Below the pieces are notes generated by a model. That model saw only the letters and a list, made by a program, of their open reading frames with translations. It did no database searches and was not told the DNA's origin. From NCBI RefSeq assembly GCF_013348805.1, contig NZ_CP054690.1, positions 1,550,001 to 1,614,000 on the forward strand: 64,000 nt of DNA, in the 5' to 3' direction. The position numbers were made by a program, and so were the translations under genes. Origin of the DNA: Rhodococcus sp. W8901. Its GTDB lineage: Bacteria > Actinomycetota > Actinomycetes > Mycobacteriales > Mycobacteriaceae. Positions 9,767-18,519 of this stretch are shown here, piece after piece (within the stretch, counting starts at the first letter, position 1; each line of letters starts with the position of its first letter).

Positions 9767-11071
9767 TCAGACGGTCACGGGCAGGTCGAGTTGCAGGCGT
9801 GCACCGCCGAGCGGACTGTCGGTCAGCGCGGCGGTGCCCCCGTGCAGTGACGCCTGCTGCGCGATCAGTGCGAGACCGAGCCCGGATCCCTCCGGGTGCG
9901 CGGACGATCCCCGTGCGAAGCGCTCGAACAGCGTCGCGCGTTCGTGCTCGGGCACACCGATCCCGTTGTCGTCGACCGCGATCGTGACACCACGGTCGCC
10001 GTTGTCGGCGACGGTGATCCGGACCCGGTCGGCGCGCCCGTGCCGGACGGCGTTGGTGACCGCGTTCTCGAGTACCAGGCGAAGCCCCGACGGTAGCCCG
10101 CGCATCGGCAGGGACGGTGGGGTGGAGAGTTCGACAGCCACGTCGGGCAGGCGTCGGGCCGACTCCTGCACGCATCGGTCCGCCAGTTCCACCAGGTCGA
10201 GGTCTTCGTGATCGTCGGCGTCGGACAGCTCACCGACGGCCAGGCTCTCGAGGTCCGACAGGGTGTTCTCGATCTGTCGCTCGGTGGCCAGCACGTCGCG
10301 GACGATCTCGGCGCGCTGCTCGTCGGACAGGGGCATCGTGGCGAGCACCTCGAGGTCGGTGCGCATCGAGGTGAGCGGGGTGCGCAGTTCGTGGGCGGAG
10401 ACGGCCGCGAAGTCGCGTGCCGACCCGAGGGCAGCCTCTGTTCGGCTCTGCGCCTTACCGATTCGGGTCAACATGTGTCCGATGGCTTCGGCGAGCTCCT
10501 CCGCCTCGCGTGCCCCGCGGATGTCGGGGAGGGCGGCGGGCAGTTCGTCGCCGACGGTGTGGGTGGCCGCGGCGAGCCGCTGCAGGGGGCGCACCGCCCG
10601 CCCGGCCAGCAGCCAGCCGAGCCCGGCCGCGACCGCGATGGCGACGATCGCGGCGCCGGCCACCTGCCACTGCTGATCGCGGATGGCGCGGCTGAGCGCG
10701 TCCTCGGGAACCGAGACGGCGACCAACGTGCCGGCCGCGCCGATGATCGGGACGTCCTTGGCGCGGACGGCAGCACCGTCGATCGTGGTCGCACGGACAG
10801 AGTCGGTGACTTCCGCGGCGGGGGTCGAGACGACCGCCGGGTCGCTCTCGACGAGGGGTGAAGTGGGTGCGGCGCCGAATCCCGAGATCGCCGACTCGGA
10901 CGGCACAGTCAGCGACACCGAGTCCAGGGTGCGATCGAGTTGTTCGGAACTGTTGACGCGCAGGAACACCGCGAAGGCGAATCCGATCGCGGCGATCACG
11001 ATGGTGGCGGCGAGCGCCGCGACGAGCGCGACGCGGGCCCGCAGGGACAATGAGCGTCGGCGCGGCCTCAC
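9767..11071 (-). CDS. prrB: Sensor histidine kinase PrrB
   Basis: The membrane sensor of the PrrAB two-component system. It has 434 residues: membrane segments at about 12-37 and 137-156 enclose an extracytoplasmic domain, then a HAMP segment, a HisKA domain with the phospho-acceptor H227 in SAHELRTPL, and an ATPase domain with the N box ([11 protein letters not shown]) and the G boxes DDNGIGVP and GSGLGLAL. The kinase core closely resembles M. tuberculosis PrrB as I recall it. The GTG at 11071 overlaps the prrA stop by 4 bases; the longer frame upstream lies inside prrA and is rejected. Confidence 0.9.
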   Translation of the reverse strand: MRPRRRSLSLRARVALVAALAATIVIAAIGFAFAVFLRVNSSEQLDRTLDSVSLTVPSESAISGFGAAPTSPLVESDPAVVSTPAAEVTDSVRATTIDGAAVRAKDVPIIGAAGTLVAVSVPEDALSRAIRDQQWQVAGAAIVAIAVAAGLGWLLAGRAVRPLQRLAAATHTVGDELPAALPDIRGAREAEELAEAIGHMLTRIGKAQSRTEAALGSARDFAAVSAHELRTPLTSMRTDLEVLATMPLSDEQRAEIVRDVLATERQIENTLSDLESLAVGELSDADDHEDLDLVELADRCVQESARRLPDVAVELSTPPSLPMRGLPSGLRLVLENAVTNAVRHGRADRVRITVADNGDRGVTIAVDDNGIGVPEHERATLFERFARGSSAHPEGSGLGLALIAQQASLHGGTAALTDSPLGGARLQLDLPVTV

Positions 11072-11769
11072 GGCTGATCCCGTAACACGAATCCGACTCC
11101 TCGCACGGTGTGCAGCACGCGGGGCATCCCGTTCGCCTCCAGCTTCTTTCGCAGGTACGTCACGAAGACGTCGACGACGTTGGTGTCCGCGTCGAAGTCG
11201 TAGCCCCACACCAGTCGCAGCAGCTGAACCCGGCTGAGGACGATCCCCGCGTTCTCCGCGAGGACGGCGAGCAGGTCGAACTCGCGTTTGGTCAGCTCGA
11301 CGCGCTCACCCCTCGCGCGGACACGTCGACCGGGCAGATCCACCTCGAGCTCGCCGACGGTGACGACACCTGCCGGGACGTCCTTGCGGGGTGCCCTGCG
11401 CAGCAGTGCGCGCAGTCGGGCGACCAACTCACCCAGCTCGAACGGCTTGGTGAGATAGTCGTCGGCGCCGGCCTCGAGTCCCGCGATCCGGTCGCCGACC
11501 GTGCTGCGGGCGCTGAGGACACAGATCGGGACGTCGTTGCCCATCGCGCGCAGAGCGGTGACGACGCTGACCCCGTCCAGGCCCGGCATGTTGACGTCGA
11601 GGACGATCGCGTCCGGGTTCGACGAGCTCACGGCCCGCAGCGCGGAGGCCCCGTCCGGCGCGGTCTCGAGGTCGAAACCGGACAGGCGGAGCCCCCGCGT
11701 GAGGGATGACAGGACCTTGGGGTCGTCGTCGACGAGCAGGATGCGGGCGCTATCGGTCACTGGATCCAT
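11068..11769 (-). CDS. prrA: Response regulator PrrA (OmpR family)
   Basis: The 233-residue partner of PrrB. The receiver domain carries the acidic pocket DDDP at 14-17, phospho-acceptor D58 in [15 protein letters not shown] and K in DDYLTKPF. The C-terminal winged helix holds [40 protein letters not shown] and [14 protein letters not shown], almost word for word the M. tuberculosis PrrA as I recall it. The ATG at 11769 is chosen; a GTG at 11760 is possible. A small exported-protein gene lies just upstream on the same strand, preceded by an 11-bp phased repeat that an OmpR-type regulator could bind. Confidence 0.93.
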   Translation of the reverse strand: MDPVTDSARILLVDDDPKVLSSLTRGLRLSGFDLETAPDGASALRAVSSSNPDAIVLDVNMPGLDGVSVVTALRAMGNDVPICVLSARSTVGDRIAGLEAGADDYLTKPFELGELVARLRALLRRAPRKDVPAGVVTVGELEVDLPGRRVRARGERVELTKREFDLLAVLAENAGIVLSRVQLLRLVWGYDFDADTNVVDVFVTYLRKKLEANGMPRVLHTVRGVGFVLRDQP

Positions 11770-11791
11770 AGTGCCCGGTCCCTCAGGTTGC

Positions 11792-12193
11792 TCAGCAGGC
11801 GCGCGCTGTGATCATCACCGTGTCGGCGCTGTCGGTCGACGACGTGACGGCGGGTGCGGCGTCGGCCTCGACGTACGCGGCTTCGCTGAGCTCGGCAGCG
11901 GCAGTGCTTTCCGTGGACGCGCCGGCCTCGGTGACCACCGGACCGTTCTCGGCACCGTCCGCGATCAGCTTCTGGATCTCCTCCTCCGACAGGTTCTCGG
12001 TCGAGCACGCTTCGGTCATTACCGCGGCGGGGGCGGAGTCGGTCGGGGAGGTGACGGCCACCGGCTCGCCGGAGGGAAGGGAGTTCTGCGCCCAGGCGAC
12101 GCCGGGGACGGCAAGAGCGCCCGCTGCAGCGATGCTCGCGGCGGCGACGGCGACCTTGCGGCGTGTGACGTTGCGGATGAGGGACTTGGTCAT
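11792..12193 (-). CDS. Small exported protein of unknown function
   Basis: I do not recognise this 133-residue protein. It starts with a clear Sec signal peptide: a basic head ([11 protein letters not shown]), a hydrophobic core and a probable cut after VAWA near residue 37. The mature part is acidic, rich in Ala, Ser and Thr, and holds two cysteines (EACSTEN and the final residue). GAGGAG lies 7 bases before the ATG at 12193. It is 22 bases upstream of prrA on the same strand, so it may be co-transcribed with the two-component system and serve as a target or signal protein; that is inference. Confidence 0.75.
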   Translation of the reverse strand: MTKSLIRNVTRRKVAVAAASIAAAGALAVPGVAWAQNSLPSGEPVAVTSPTDSAPAAVMTEACSTENLSEEEIQKLIADGAENGPVVTEAGASTESTAAAELSEAAYVEADAAPAVTSSTDSADTVMITARAC

Positions 12194-12271
12194 GGTCGGA
12201 CTCCTCGCTCGGTGTCGGAGCCCCGGTGGCCCCGACACCAGCCAAGCTATGGGCGCAAAACTCGGCTCCCG

Positions 12272-12297
12272 TTAGCGAAGTCTTAGGGGTTGATTAG
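12272..12297. promoter_or_regulatory. prrA: Three TTAG tetramers at exact 11-base spacing, candidate PrrA site
   Basis: TTAG begins at 12272, 12283 and 12294 (CTAA on the minus strand). Direct repeats with an 11-base period are the usual target of OmpR-family regulators. The array is 79-104 bases upstream of the exported-protein gene that leads into prrA-prrB. Autoregulation by PrrA is the suggested reading. Confidence 0.45.
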
Positions 12298-12301
12298 AGA
12301 A

Positions 12302-13165
12302 TCACGAGCGCGCGATCCCGAGCGCCGCGGCCAGCTCCCGCAGCGCAGGAAGCGGATCTCCGGCCATCGGCAGTACCTGGATCGCAACGTGATCGGCGCC
12401 TGCATCGAGATGCTCGGTGAGCCGGGGCGCGATGGAGGCCGCGTCGCCGTGCGCGACGAGGGCGTCGATGACGCGGTCGCTGCCGCCGTTGTCGAGTTCG
12501 GCGGTCGGGAAGCCGAGACGTTCGAGGTTGCGGCGGTAATTGCGCAGGTGCAGGTACGGGTTCTCGACGGCCTCGCGGCCGGTCGCCCGGGCGGCGTCCG
12601 AGTCGGTACCCAACACCACCTTCTGTTCCGGTGCCAGCAGCGCGTCCGGGCCCAGCACCTCGCGGGCCTCGCGGGTGTGCTGCGATGTCGTCAGGTACGG
12701 GTGCGCCCCGGCGGAGCGGTCCGCGGCCAGCTTCAGGACCTTCGGACCGAGCGCGGCGAGCACGCGCCGCTGCACCGGGACGCCGGCGTCGTCGAGGACG
12801 TCGAGGTAACGGACCAGGGCCTCGTAGGGCCGCTCGGCACCCATGCCGGGCACCTCCGGGTGGCCGACGCCGATCCCGAGCACGAACCGTCCGGGATGGC
12901 GAGATTCGATGCGGTGGTACGACTTCGCCACCTCGTCGGCGGGTGCGGCGAAGATGTTCACGATGCCCGTCGCGACCGTGATCTTCTCGGTGCCCGCCAC
13001 GAGGTCCTCGATCACCTGCAGATCCGCCGGGGGAGACCCGCCCGCCCAGATAGCGCCGTATCCGAGGCGCTCGATTTCCGCGCCCACCTCGGGTGGCAGA
13101 CCGAAGGCGTGACGCCAGACGCCGAACGCGCCGAAGTGCAAGGGCTCTGCTGTGTCCTGTGTCAT
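12302..13165 (-). CDS. LLM class F420-dependent oxidoreductase
   Basis: A luciferase-like monooxygenase-fold protein of 287 residues. It shows FGAFGVWRHAFGLPPEVGAEIERLGYGAIWAGG at the N terminus, ATGIVNIFAAPADEVAKSYHRIESRHPGRFVLGIGVGHPE in the middle, and the C-terminal AIQVLPMAGDPLPALREL. This is the pattern of the mycobacterial F420 oxidoreductase subgroup with a TIGR03620-like layout. The cofactor is inferred from the subgroup and the substrate is unknown. The gene is isolated: the PrrA-like array follows its stop and pnuC lies 28 bases away on the same strand. Confidence 0.85.
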   Translation of the reverse strand: MTQDTAEPLHFGAFGVWRHAFGLPPEVGAEIERLGYGAIWAGGSPPADLQVIEDLVAGTEKITVATGIVNIFAAPADEVAKSYHRIESRHPGRFVLGIGVGHPEVPGMGAERPYEALVRYLDVLDDAGVPVQRRVLAALGPKVLKLAADRSAGAHPYLTTSQHTREAREVLGPDALLAPEQKVVLGTDSDAARATGREAVENPYLHLRNYRRNLERLGFPTAELDNGGSDRVIDALVAHGDAASIAPRLTEHLDAGADHVAIQVLPMAGDPLPALRELAAALGIARS

Positions 13166-13193
13166 ACCCGCTGCAACGGGACCGGTCGGTGGT

Positions 13194-13874
13194 TCATTCC
13201 TGACGCGGCGCGACGTCGGTGGTTTCCGGCTGGGCGACGGTCCGCCGCTGGATCCGCAGCCACACCGCGAAGCCCCACAGTACGAAGCCCGCGTAAACCA
13301 AATACAGCAGCGCCGACGGGTAGTAGCCGCCGCTGAAGAGCAGCGGCACGCCGACGGCGTCGACCCCGATCCAGATCAGCCAGAACTCGGTCCAGCCGCG
13401 GGCCATGCCGTACGTCGCGAGGATCGACCCGGTGAAGATCCACGCGTCGGGCCACGGACCCCACGACCCGAGCGCCTCGAAGACCTTCGCGAACACGACG
13501 GTGCCGATCGCCATCGTCGCGATCATGCCGATACGCGCGCGGGTGGACGCCCAGTGCGGGAGTACCGCCTTGCCGGAGTCGTTGCGCGACTGCAGCCAGC
13601 GTGTCCAGCCGTACGCGCTCACGGTGATGAACAGCAGCTGGCGGCCGGCCTGGCCGTACAGGTTGAGGTCCTGGGGGGTGTGGAACAGCGCGCCCATGAA
13701 CACCGTGAACAGCAGGGCGTTGCCGATGATGCCCACCGGCCACGCCCACACGACGCGCTTCATGCCGCCGATCGCGGACGCGATGCCGAAACCGTTCCCG
13801 ATGATCTCGCGCCACAGGATCGTGGCGCCGCCGATGTGCAGTTCGGCGTCGAACAGCGTCTGCAGAACGCTCAC
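13194..13874 (-). CDS. pnuC: Nicotinamide riboside transporter PnuC
   Basis: A membrane protein of 226 residues with about seven hydrophobic segments and the PnuC marks WPVGIIGNALLFTVFMG, QDLNLYGQAGRQLLF, YGWTRWL and TEFWLIWIGVDAVGVPLLF. PnuC carries nicotinamide riboside inward for NAD salvage. The GTG at 13874 shares one base with the prfC stop (TAGTG), so it is translated by coupling to prfC. The C-terminal tail is hydrophilic and rich in Arg and Thr. No NAD-responsive element is seen, because pnuC has no leader of its own. Confidence 0.9.
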   Translation of the reverse strand: MSVLQTLFDAELHIGGATILWREIIGNGFGIASAIGGMKRVVWAWPVGIIGNALLFTVFMGALFHTPQDLNLYGQAGRQLLFITVSAYGWTRWLQSRNDSGKAVLPHWASTRARIGMIATMAIGTVVFAKVFEALGSWGPWPDAWIFTGSILATYGMARGWTEFWLIWIGVDAVGVPLLFSGGYYPSALLYLVYAGFVLWGFAVWLRIQRRTVAQPETTDVAPRQE

Positions 13875-15562
13875 TAGTCGCCTGCGGCCACGAGCGGCTC
13901 GAGCGTGAGCTCCGGCATCTCCTTCTGGATGTACTGCAGGCGCCACTTGTCGCTGAACAGCGCGAGCAACACGCCGTCGGTGCGGGTGAAGACCTCCACG
14001 CCGCGCTGGCGGCCCAGCTCGACGGCGGACTCGGCGTCGGTGCGGCGGCACAGCGCGTAGCCGAGCGGCTCCATCCGTGCCTCGACGTTGAACTCGGCCT
14101 TCATTCGGGCCGCGACCACCTCGAACTGCATGGGGCCGACGGCCGCCATGACGGGCGACGCGTCGCCGCGGATGTCGTTTCGCAGGATCTGCACGACGCC
14201 CTCGGATTCGAGCTGGTCGACGGCGCGGCGGAACTGCTTGTACTTGCTGGCGCTCTCGGCGCGCAGCACCGAGAAGTGCTCGGGCGCGAACGACGGGATC
14301 GGCGGGAACTCCACCTTCTTGTCGGTGAACAGCGTGTGGCCCGGCGCCAGCGCGTTGGCGTTGACGAGGCCGACGATGTCGCCGGGGTAGGCGTTCTCGA
14401 CAGTGGTGCGGTCGCGCCCGAAGACGGTCAGCGCGTACTTGGTCGCGAACGGCTTGCCGGTCTGCGCGTGCGTGACGACCATGCCGCGCTCGAACACACC
14501 GGACACCACGCGCATGAACGCGAGGCGGTCGCGGTGCGCGGTGTCCATGCCGGCCTGCACCTTGAACACGACGGCGCTGAACGGGTCGGTGACTTCGCGC
14601 GGCTTGTCGGCGATGTCCTTGCGCACACCCGGCGGCGGCGCGAGCGCGACGAGGGTGTCGAGGATCTGACGGACGCCGAAGTTCAGCATCGCCGACGCGA
14701 AGATCACCGGCGAGGTCTGGCCCGCGAGGAACAGTTCCTGGTCGTGATCCTGGCCGCTCGCCGAGAGCAGTTCGCTCTCCTCGGCCGCGGTCACCCATTC
14801 GTCGCTCTCGCGAGCCGCGGCCGCGTCGGCGTCGAGGATCTCCTCGGGAGCGATCTTCGCGCCACCGGCGGTGCGGGTGAAGCGGATGTACTCGACGGGC
14901 TCGCCCGCAGCGTCTCCCAGGCCGCGGCGCAGCAGACCGCGGAAGTCGCCCGCGATGCCGACCGGCCAGTACAGCGGGGTGGGGACGAGGCCGATACGGT
15001 CGTTGATCTCGTCGAGCAGTTCCAGCGGCGTGCGGCCCGGGCGGTCCCACTTGTTGATCACGGTGATGACCGGGATGCCGCGGTGGCGACAGACCTGGAA
15101 CAGCTTCAGGGTCTGCGGCTCGAGGCCCTTGGCGGCGTCGATGAGCATCACGGCCGCGTCGACAGCGGTGAGCACGCGGTAGGTGTCCTCCGAGAAGTCG
15201 GAGTGACCGGGGGTATCGACGAGGTTGATGACGTTGATCTGGTCGTCGGGGGTCTCGTCGGAGTGGTAGTTGAACTGCAGCGCCGTCGACGACACCGAGA
15301 TGCCGCGAGCCTTCTCCATCTCCATCCAGTCGGAGACGGTCGACTTACGGCCGGCCTTGCCGTGCACGGCGCCGGCCTCGGAGATCATCTTCGCGTGCAG
15401 CGCGAGAGCCTCGGTCAGAGTCGACTTACCGGCGTCGGGATGAGAGATGACGGCGAACGTGCGCCGCCGGGTGGCCTCGGCCTTCAGGGACTTGGGAACG
15501 GCACCCGCAGTGGACGCCGTCTCGGCGGTGGTGAGCTCGGCCGAGTCGGGCGCGCTAGTCAA
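13874..15562 (-). CDS. prfC: Peptide chain release factor 3
   Basis: RF3 is a GTPase that removes RF1 or RF2 from the ribosome after termination. The 562-residue protein has the G1 motif SHPDAGKSTLTEAL near residue 39, G2 RGISVSSTALQF, G3 DTPGHSDFSED and G4 NKWDRPGR. The C-terminal RF3 domain shows MQFEVVAARMKAEF and ALFSDKWRLQYIQKE. The start is a TTG at 15562 with GAGAGG 8 bases upstream; the N-terminal 30 residues before the GTPase domain are low in complexity, so the exact start is uncertain. Translationally coupled to pnuC. Confidence 0.93.
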   Translation of the reverse strand: MTSAPDSAELTTAETASTAGAVPKSLKAEATRRRTFAVISHPDAGKSTLTEALALHAKMISEAGAVHGKAGRKSTVSDWMEMEKARGISVSSTALQFNYHSDETPDDQINVINLVDTPGHSDFSEDTYRVLTAVDAAVMLIDAAKGLEPQTLKLFQVCRHRGIPVITVINKWDRPGRTPLELLDEINDRIGLVPTPLYWPVGIAGDFRGLLRRGLGDAAGEPVEYIRFTRTAGGAKIAPEEILDADAAAARESDEWVTAAEESELLSASGQDHDQELFLAGQTSPVIFASAMLNFGVRQILDTLVALAPPPGVRKDIADKPREVTDPFSAVVFKVQAGMDTAHRDRLAFMRVVSGVFERGMVVTHAQTGKPFATKYALTVFGRDRTTVENAYPGDIVGLVNANALAPGHTLFTDKKVEFPPIPSFAPEHFSVLRAESASKYKQFRRAVDQLESEGVVQILRNDIRGDASPVMAAVGPMQFEVVAARMKAEFNVEARMEPLGYALCRRTDAESAVELGRQRGVEVFTRTDGVLLALFSDKWRLQYIQKEMPELTLEPLVAAGD

Positions 15563-15647
15563 CGGGTGAGCCTCTCAGGTTCGTGGTCGGAGTCCGGGCG
15601 ATGAAGCGGTGGTGAGAAACCGATACCAGGGTACGCGGGCGCTGTGC

Positions 15648-15741
15648 TGGTCCGAGGTCGGCACCGCCGACGTGGTCCGAGGTCGGCACTGCCGACGTGG
15701 TCCGAGTTCGGCACCGCCGACGGGTAACAGGTCGGCACCGC
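15648..15741. repeat. 25-bp tandem repeat, three full copies and a partial fourth
   Basis: Units lie at 15648-15672, 15673-15697 and 15698-15722, differing at only two positions, with a degenerate fourth at 15723-15741. Each unit contains GTCGGCAC(C/T)GCCGAC, itself an inverted repeat. The array fills the gap between the divergent prfC and pks16 genes, ending 71 bases before pks16. Confidence 0.85.
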
Positions 15742-15812
15742 TTGTGGATATACGTGTCGGGAACCGGGGGAGACAGTCGTAGTGTCCCGACAGGGACCGG
15801 CAGGAGTTTGCG

Positions 15813-17441
15813 ATGAGCAAGTTCACCGACGAGATGTATTCCACGGCCGCGACGAGTTCGCAGGCCCTGATCACCGGCGAACCCGACGCGCCGCTGCGCC
15901 AGGAGTGGGGCGAGGTCCACGCGATTGCGCGCCGCATGGCCGGTGCGCTCGCCGACGCCGGGATCGAGCACGGCGACGCGATCGGCGTTCTGGCCGGCAT
16001 GCCCGTCGATATCGCCCCGGCCTGTCAGGCGACGTGGATGCGGGGCGCGTCGGTGACGATGCTGCACCAGCCCACGCCGCGTACCGACCTGCAGGTGTGG
16101 GTGCAGGACACCGAGATGATCATCAGGATGATCGCGGCGACCGCGGTGATCATCGGGTCGCCCTTCGAGGCGGCGGTCCCGTTGCTGATCGAGCGCGGGA
16201 TCAAGGTCGTGACCATCGACGAGATGCGTGCGGGCGGTGAGATCGACCCGGTCGACACGTCCGAGACCGACATTGCGTTGCAGCAGTTGACCTCCGGGTC
16301 CACCGGTTCGCCGAGGGCCGTGCAGCTCACGCACGGCAACTTCTACGCCAACGCCTACGCGATGATCGACCGCGTCAAGTTCAACCCCGACCGCGACGTC
16401 ATGATCAGCTGGCTGCCCCTGTTTCACGACATGGGCATGATCGCCTTCCTCGCCGTGCCGATGCAGATCGGCGCCACCACGGTCCACATCACCCCGCTCG
16501 ACTTCCTGAATGCGCCGCTGCTGTGGGCGGAACTGATGGGGAAGTATCGCGGAACACTCACCGCGGCACCGAATTTCGCGTACTCTCTGCTCGCCCGCCG
16601 GTTGGCGCAGGCGCCCGAGGGCGAGTACGACCTGTCGACCATGCGGTGCCTGCTCAACGGGGCCGAGCCGGTCGATCCCGACACGATGATCGCGCTCGCC
16701 GAGGCCGGCGCCCGATTCGGCCTGGATCCGATGGCGCTCGCCCCGACGTACGGGATGGCCGAGGTGACCCTCGCGGTGTCGGTGCCCGAACCCGGGCAGG
16801 GCATGGTGCTCGACCACGTCGACCCGGACCTCTTGGAGGCCGGCGGAATGGCGGTGCGCTCCAACCGAAGTAACGCTCGACCCCTCCCGACGCTGGGGCC
16901 GCTGGTGCCGGGACTCGAGGGGCGGGTGGTCGCGCGGGACGGGTTGGAGTTGCCGCGCCGCGCCGTCGGCGTGATCGAACTACGTGGAAAGTCCGTCACG
17001 CCCGGCTATCTCACCGTCGACGGGCCGGTGCCGACGCAGGACGACGACGGCTGGATCAACACCGGCGACATCGGCTACTTCACCGAGGACGGGCTGGTCG
17101 TGGTGTGCGGACGCGTCAAGGACGTCATCATCATGGGCGGCCGCAACATCTATCCCACCGACATCGAGCGCGCCGCCGGATCGGTCGCGGGGGTGCGCCC
17201 CGGCAACGCAGTCGCGATCCGCCTCGATGCCGGCGACAAGCGGGAGAGCTTCGCAGTTGCTGTGGAGACCAACGCAATCGACGACGAGGACGAGGTGAAG
17301 CGGATCGAGCGGGAGGTCGCGCACGCCGTGGTCTCCGAGGTCGGCGTCCGCCCGCGCAACGTCGCGGTCCTCGGGCCCGGGTCGATCCCGAAGACCTCGT
17401 CGGGCAAGCTTCGACGGTCGAGTTCGATCAGCCTGCTCTGA
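15813..17441 (+). CDS. pks16: Fatty acyl-AMP ligase family enzyme, Pks16-like
   Basis: An adenylate-forming enzyme of 542 residues, likely activating a fatty acid as acyl-AMP or acyl-CoA. The AMP-binding motif [11 protein letters not shown] is at 160-170, followed by [26 protein letters not shown], the A5 motif [22 protein letters not shown] and the A10 lysine in [11 protein letters not shown]. It follows M. tuberculosis Pks16 (Rv1013) almost line by line as I recall it; despite that name there is no polyketide synthase module. Its place between ispE and pth also fits Rv1013. The ATG at 15813 has CAGGAG 7 bases upstream. Confidence 0.9.
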   Translation: MSKFTDEMYSTAATSSQALITGEPDAPLRQEWGEVHAIARRMAGALADAGIEHGDAIGVLAGMPVDIAPACQATWMRGASVTMLHQPTPRTDLQVWVQDTEMIIRMIAATAVIIGSPFEAAVPLLIERGIKVVTIDEMRAGGEIDPVDTSETDIALQQLTSGSTGSPRAVQLTHGNFYANAYAMIDRVKFNPDRDVMISWLPLFHDMGMIAFLAVPMQIGATTVHITPLDFLNAPLLWAELMGKYRGTLTAAPNFAYSLLARRLAQAPEGEYDLSTMRCLLNGAEPVDPDTMIALAEAGARFGLDPMALAPTYGMAEVTLAVSVPEPGQGMVLDHVDPDLLEAGGMAVRSNRSNARPLPTLGPLVPGLEGRVVARDGLELPRRAVGVIELRGKSVTPGYLTVDGPVPTQDDDGWINTGDIGYFTEDGLVVVCGRVKDVIIMGGRNIYPTDIERAAGSVAGVRPGNAVAIRLDAGDKRESFAVAVETNAIDDEDEVKRIEREVAHAVVSEVGVRPRNVAVLGPGSIPKTSSGKLRRSSSISLL

Positions 17442-17450
17442 GGGCCTGAA

Positions 17451-18317
17451 TCAGGCTGCGGCGAGGACCGGTTCGACGATGCGCTCCGCGACGGCCCGGC
17501 GAATCTCGGTCGGGATCTGCGCCTCGTGGGCGCGTCGGACCGCCACGGCGAGCCGATCGGCGGTCTCGTTCAACAGGTGCCCACTGTGCCCGCGCACCCA
17601 GGAGAAACGGACGTGTCGACCGACTAACGAGTGCCTGATGCGGTCCGCAACCACCGCGGCCTCCCCATCGCGTGGCAGCGGCCAGTTCGACTGCAGCACC
17701 CCGAGGTGCTGCAGTGCCGCCTGACTGTCGGTGAGAATGTGGAGCCGGCGGTCGGTGAACCGGTCGATCGCGAGTTCGATCGCGAGCAGTTCACCGGTGA
17801 GCACCGTCTTGACGTTCGGGACCATCCGCTGATGACGATTGCCCTCTTCGCTCACACAGGCCACGCCGACTCCCCGGCGGCGTGACTTGGAGGCATCCGT
17901 GGCGACCGTCAGCTCCGGCAGCGCCGCGATTCGCAGGCGCTCGAGCTCCTCGCGTGCGGTCGTCCGTGCGCCGGCATCGGCATCGAGGGCATCGAGACCA
18001 ACGCGTGAGAGATCCGCGACGGCGCCCCGGGCCACCCCGACGATCGTGATCGACGGGAATGCGTCGAGGACGTGATCGATCTCTTTGCGGAGGGTGTTGT
18101 CGGTGAGGTGGAGCAGGATGGGCTCCGCGCGGGTGGCGGAGAGGTCGAGGAGGAACGAGAACGCATCGAGCGCCGCCGCGAAGTACGACGCGTCGGTTGC
18201 ATCGTCGCGGACGAACAGGCGCGTGTGCGTTTCGTCGTTCGCCTGCCACACGGCGACGGCGCGGGCGAGACCGCCGTCGAGGCAGCGGTTCTTGCGGGCG
18301 TGGATCACGGCAAGCAC
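17451..18317 (-). CDS. RNase H-like protein with a second, degenerate N-terminal domain
   Basis: The 288-residue protein has a C-terminal RNase HI-type domain (about 136-262) with a full acidic set: D141 (VATDAS), E176 (TGELLAIE), D197 (ILTDSQAAL) and D254 (NETADRLA), plus the WVRGHSGHLLNE loop. It should cleave RNA in RNA:DNA hybrids. The first 130 residues are not recognised, but PILLHLTDNTLRKEI (66-80) resembles LHILTDSQAALQHL (192-205), so a decayed duplicate of the fold is possible. The GTG at 18317 has AAGGAG 7 bases before it. It is divergent from the restriction-modification operon and shares its control region. Confidence 0.78.
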   Translation of the reverse strand: MLAVIHARKNRCLDGGLARAVAVWQANDETHTRLFVRDDATDASYFAAALDAFSFLLDLSATRAEPILLHLTDNTLRKEIDHVLDAFPSITIVGVARGAVADLSRVGLDALDADAGARTTAREELERLRIAALPELTVATDASKSRRRGVGVACVSEEGNRHQRMVPNVKTVLTGELLAIELAIDRFTDRRLHILTDSQAALQHLGVLQSNWPLPRDGEAAVVADRIRHSLVGRHVRFSWVRGHSGHLLNETADRLAVAVRRAHEAQIPTEIRRAVAERIVEPVLAAA

Positions 18318-18401
18318 GGGCTTTCTCCTTCGTTCGGATCCTTTGTTCGGGTAACACCGAACAGAATGCCCGGTACGTACGACAGCAACGTGATGAAGAT
18401 T

Positions 18402-18417
18402 GATAACCGGGGTTATC
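18402..18417. promoter_or_regulatory. Palindrome GATAACCGGGGTTATC, copy 1, upstream of the modification operon
   Basis: GATAACC and GGTTATC face each other around a 2-base centre, 102 bases upstream of the fusion gene start and 84 bases upstream of the divergent RNase H-like gene. The same site, with one base changed, lies upstream of hsdR at 31247-31262. Candidate operator for a shared regulator. Confidence 0.65.
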
Positions 18418-18445
18418 GACGCTCGCTCGTGCATTTGGGGCGGGG

Positions 18446-18460
18446 CGATCGGCCCGATCG
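18446..18460. promoter_or_regulatory. Inverted repeat CGATCGG / CCGATCG near a possible -10 box
   Basis: A 7-bp perfect inverted repeat around one base, followed three bases later by TAGATT (18463-18468), a plausible -10 hexamer about 50 bases before the ATG at 18520. It may mark the promoter of the modification operon and a second binding site. Confidence 0.35.
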
Positions 18461-18519
18461 GATAGATTGCTCGGGCGGCCGTCGACCGAGGCCGGATCGA
18501 GGTGGGGGGAGTCCGACGC

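Noticed and set aside
17430-17459. CAGCCTG/CAGGCTG inverted repeat between pks16 and the RNase H-like gene
   Set aside because: The 7-bp stem has a 16-base loop and overlaps both coding ends; too weak to call a terminator.
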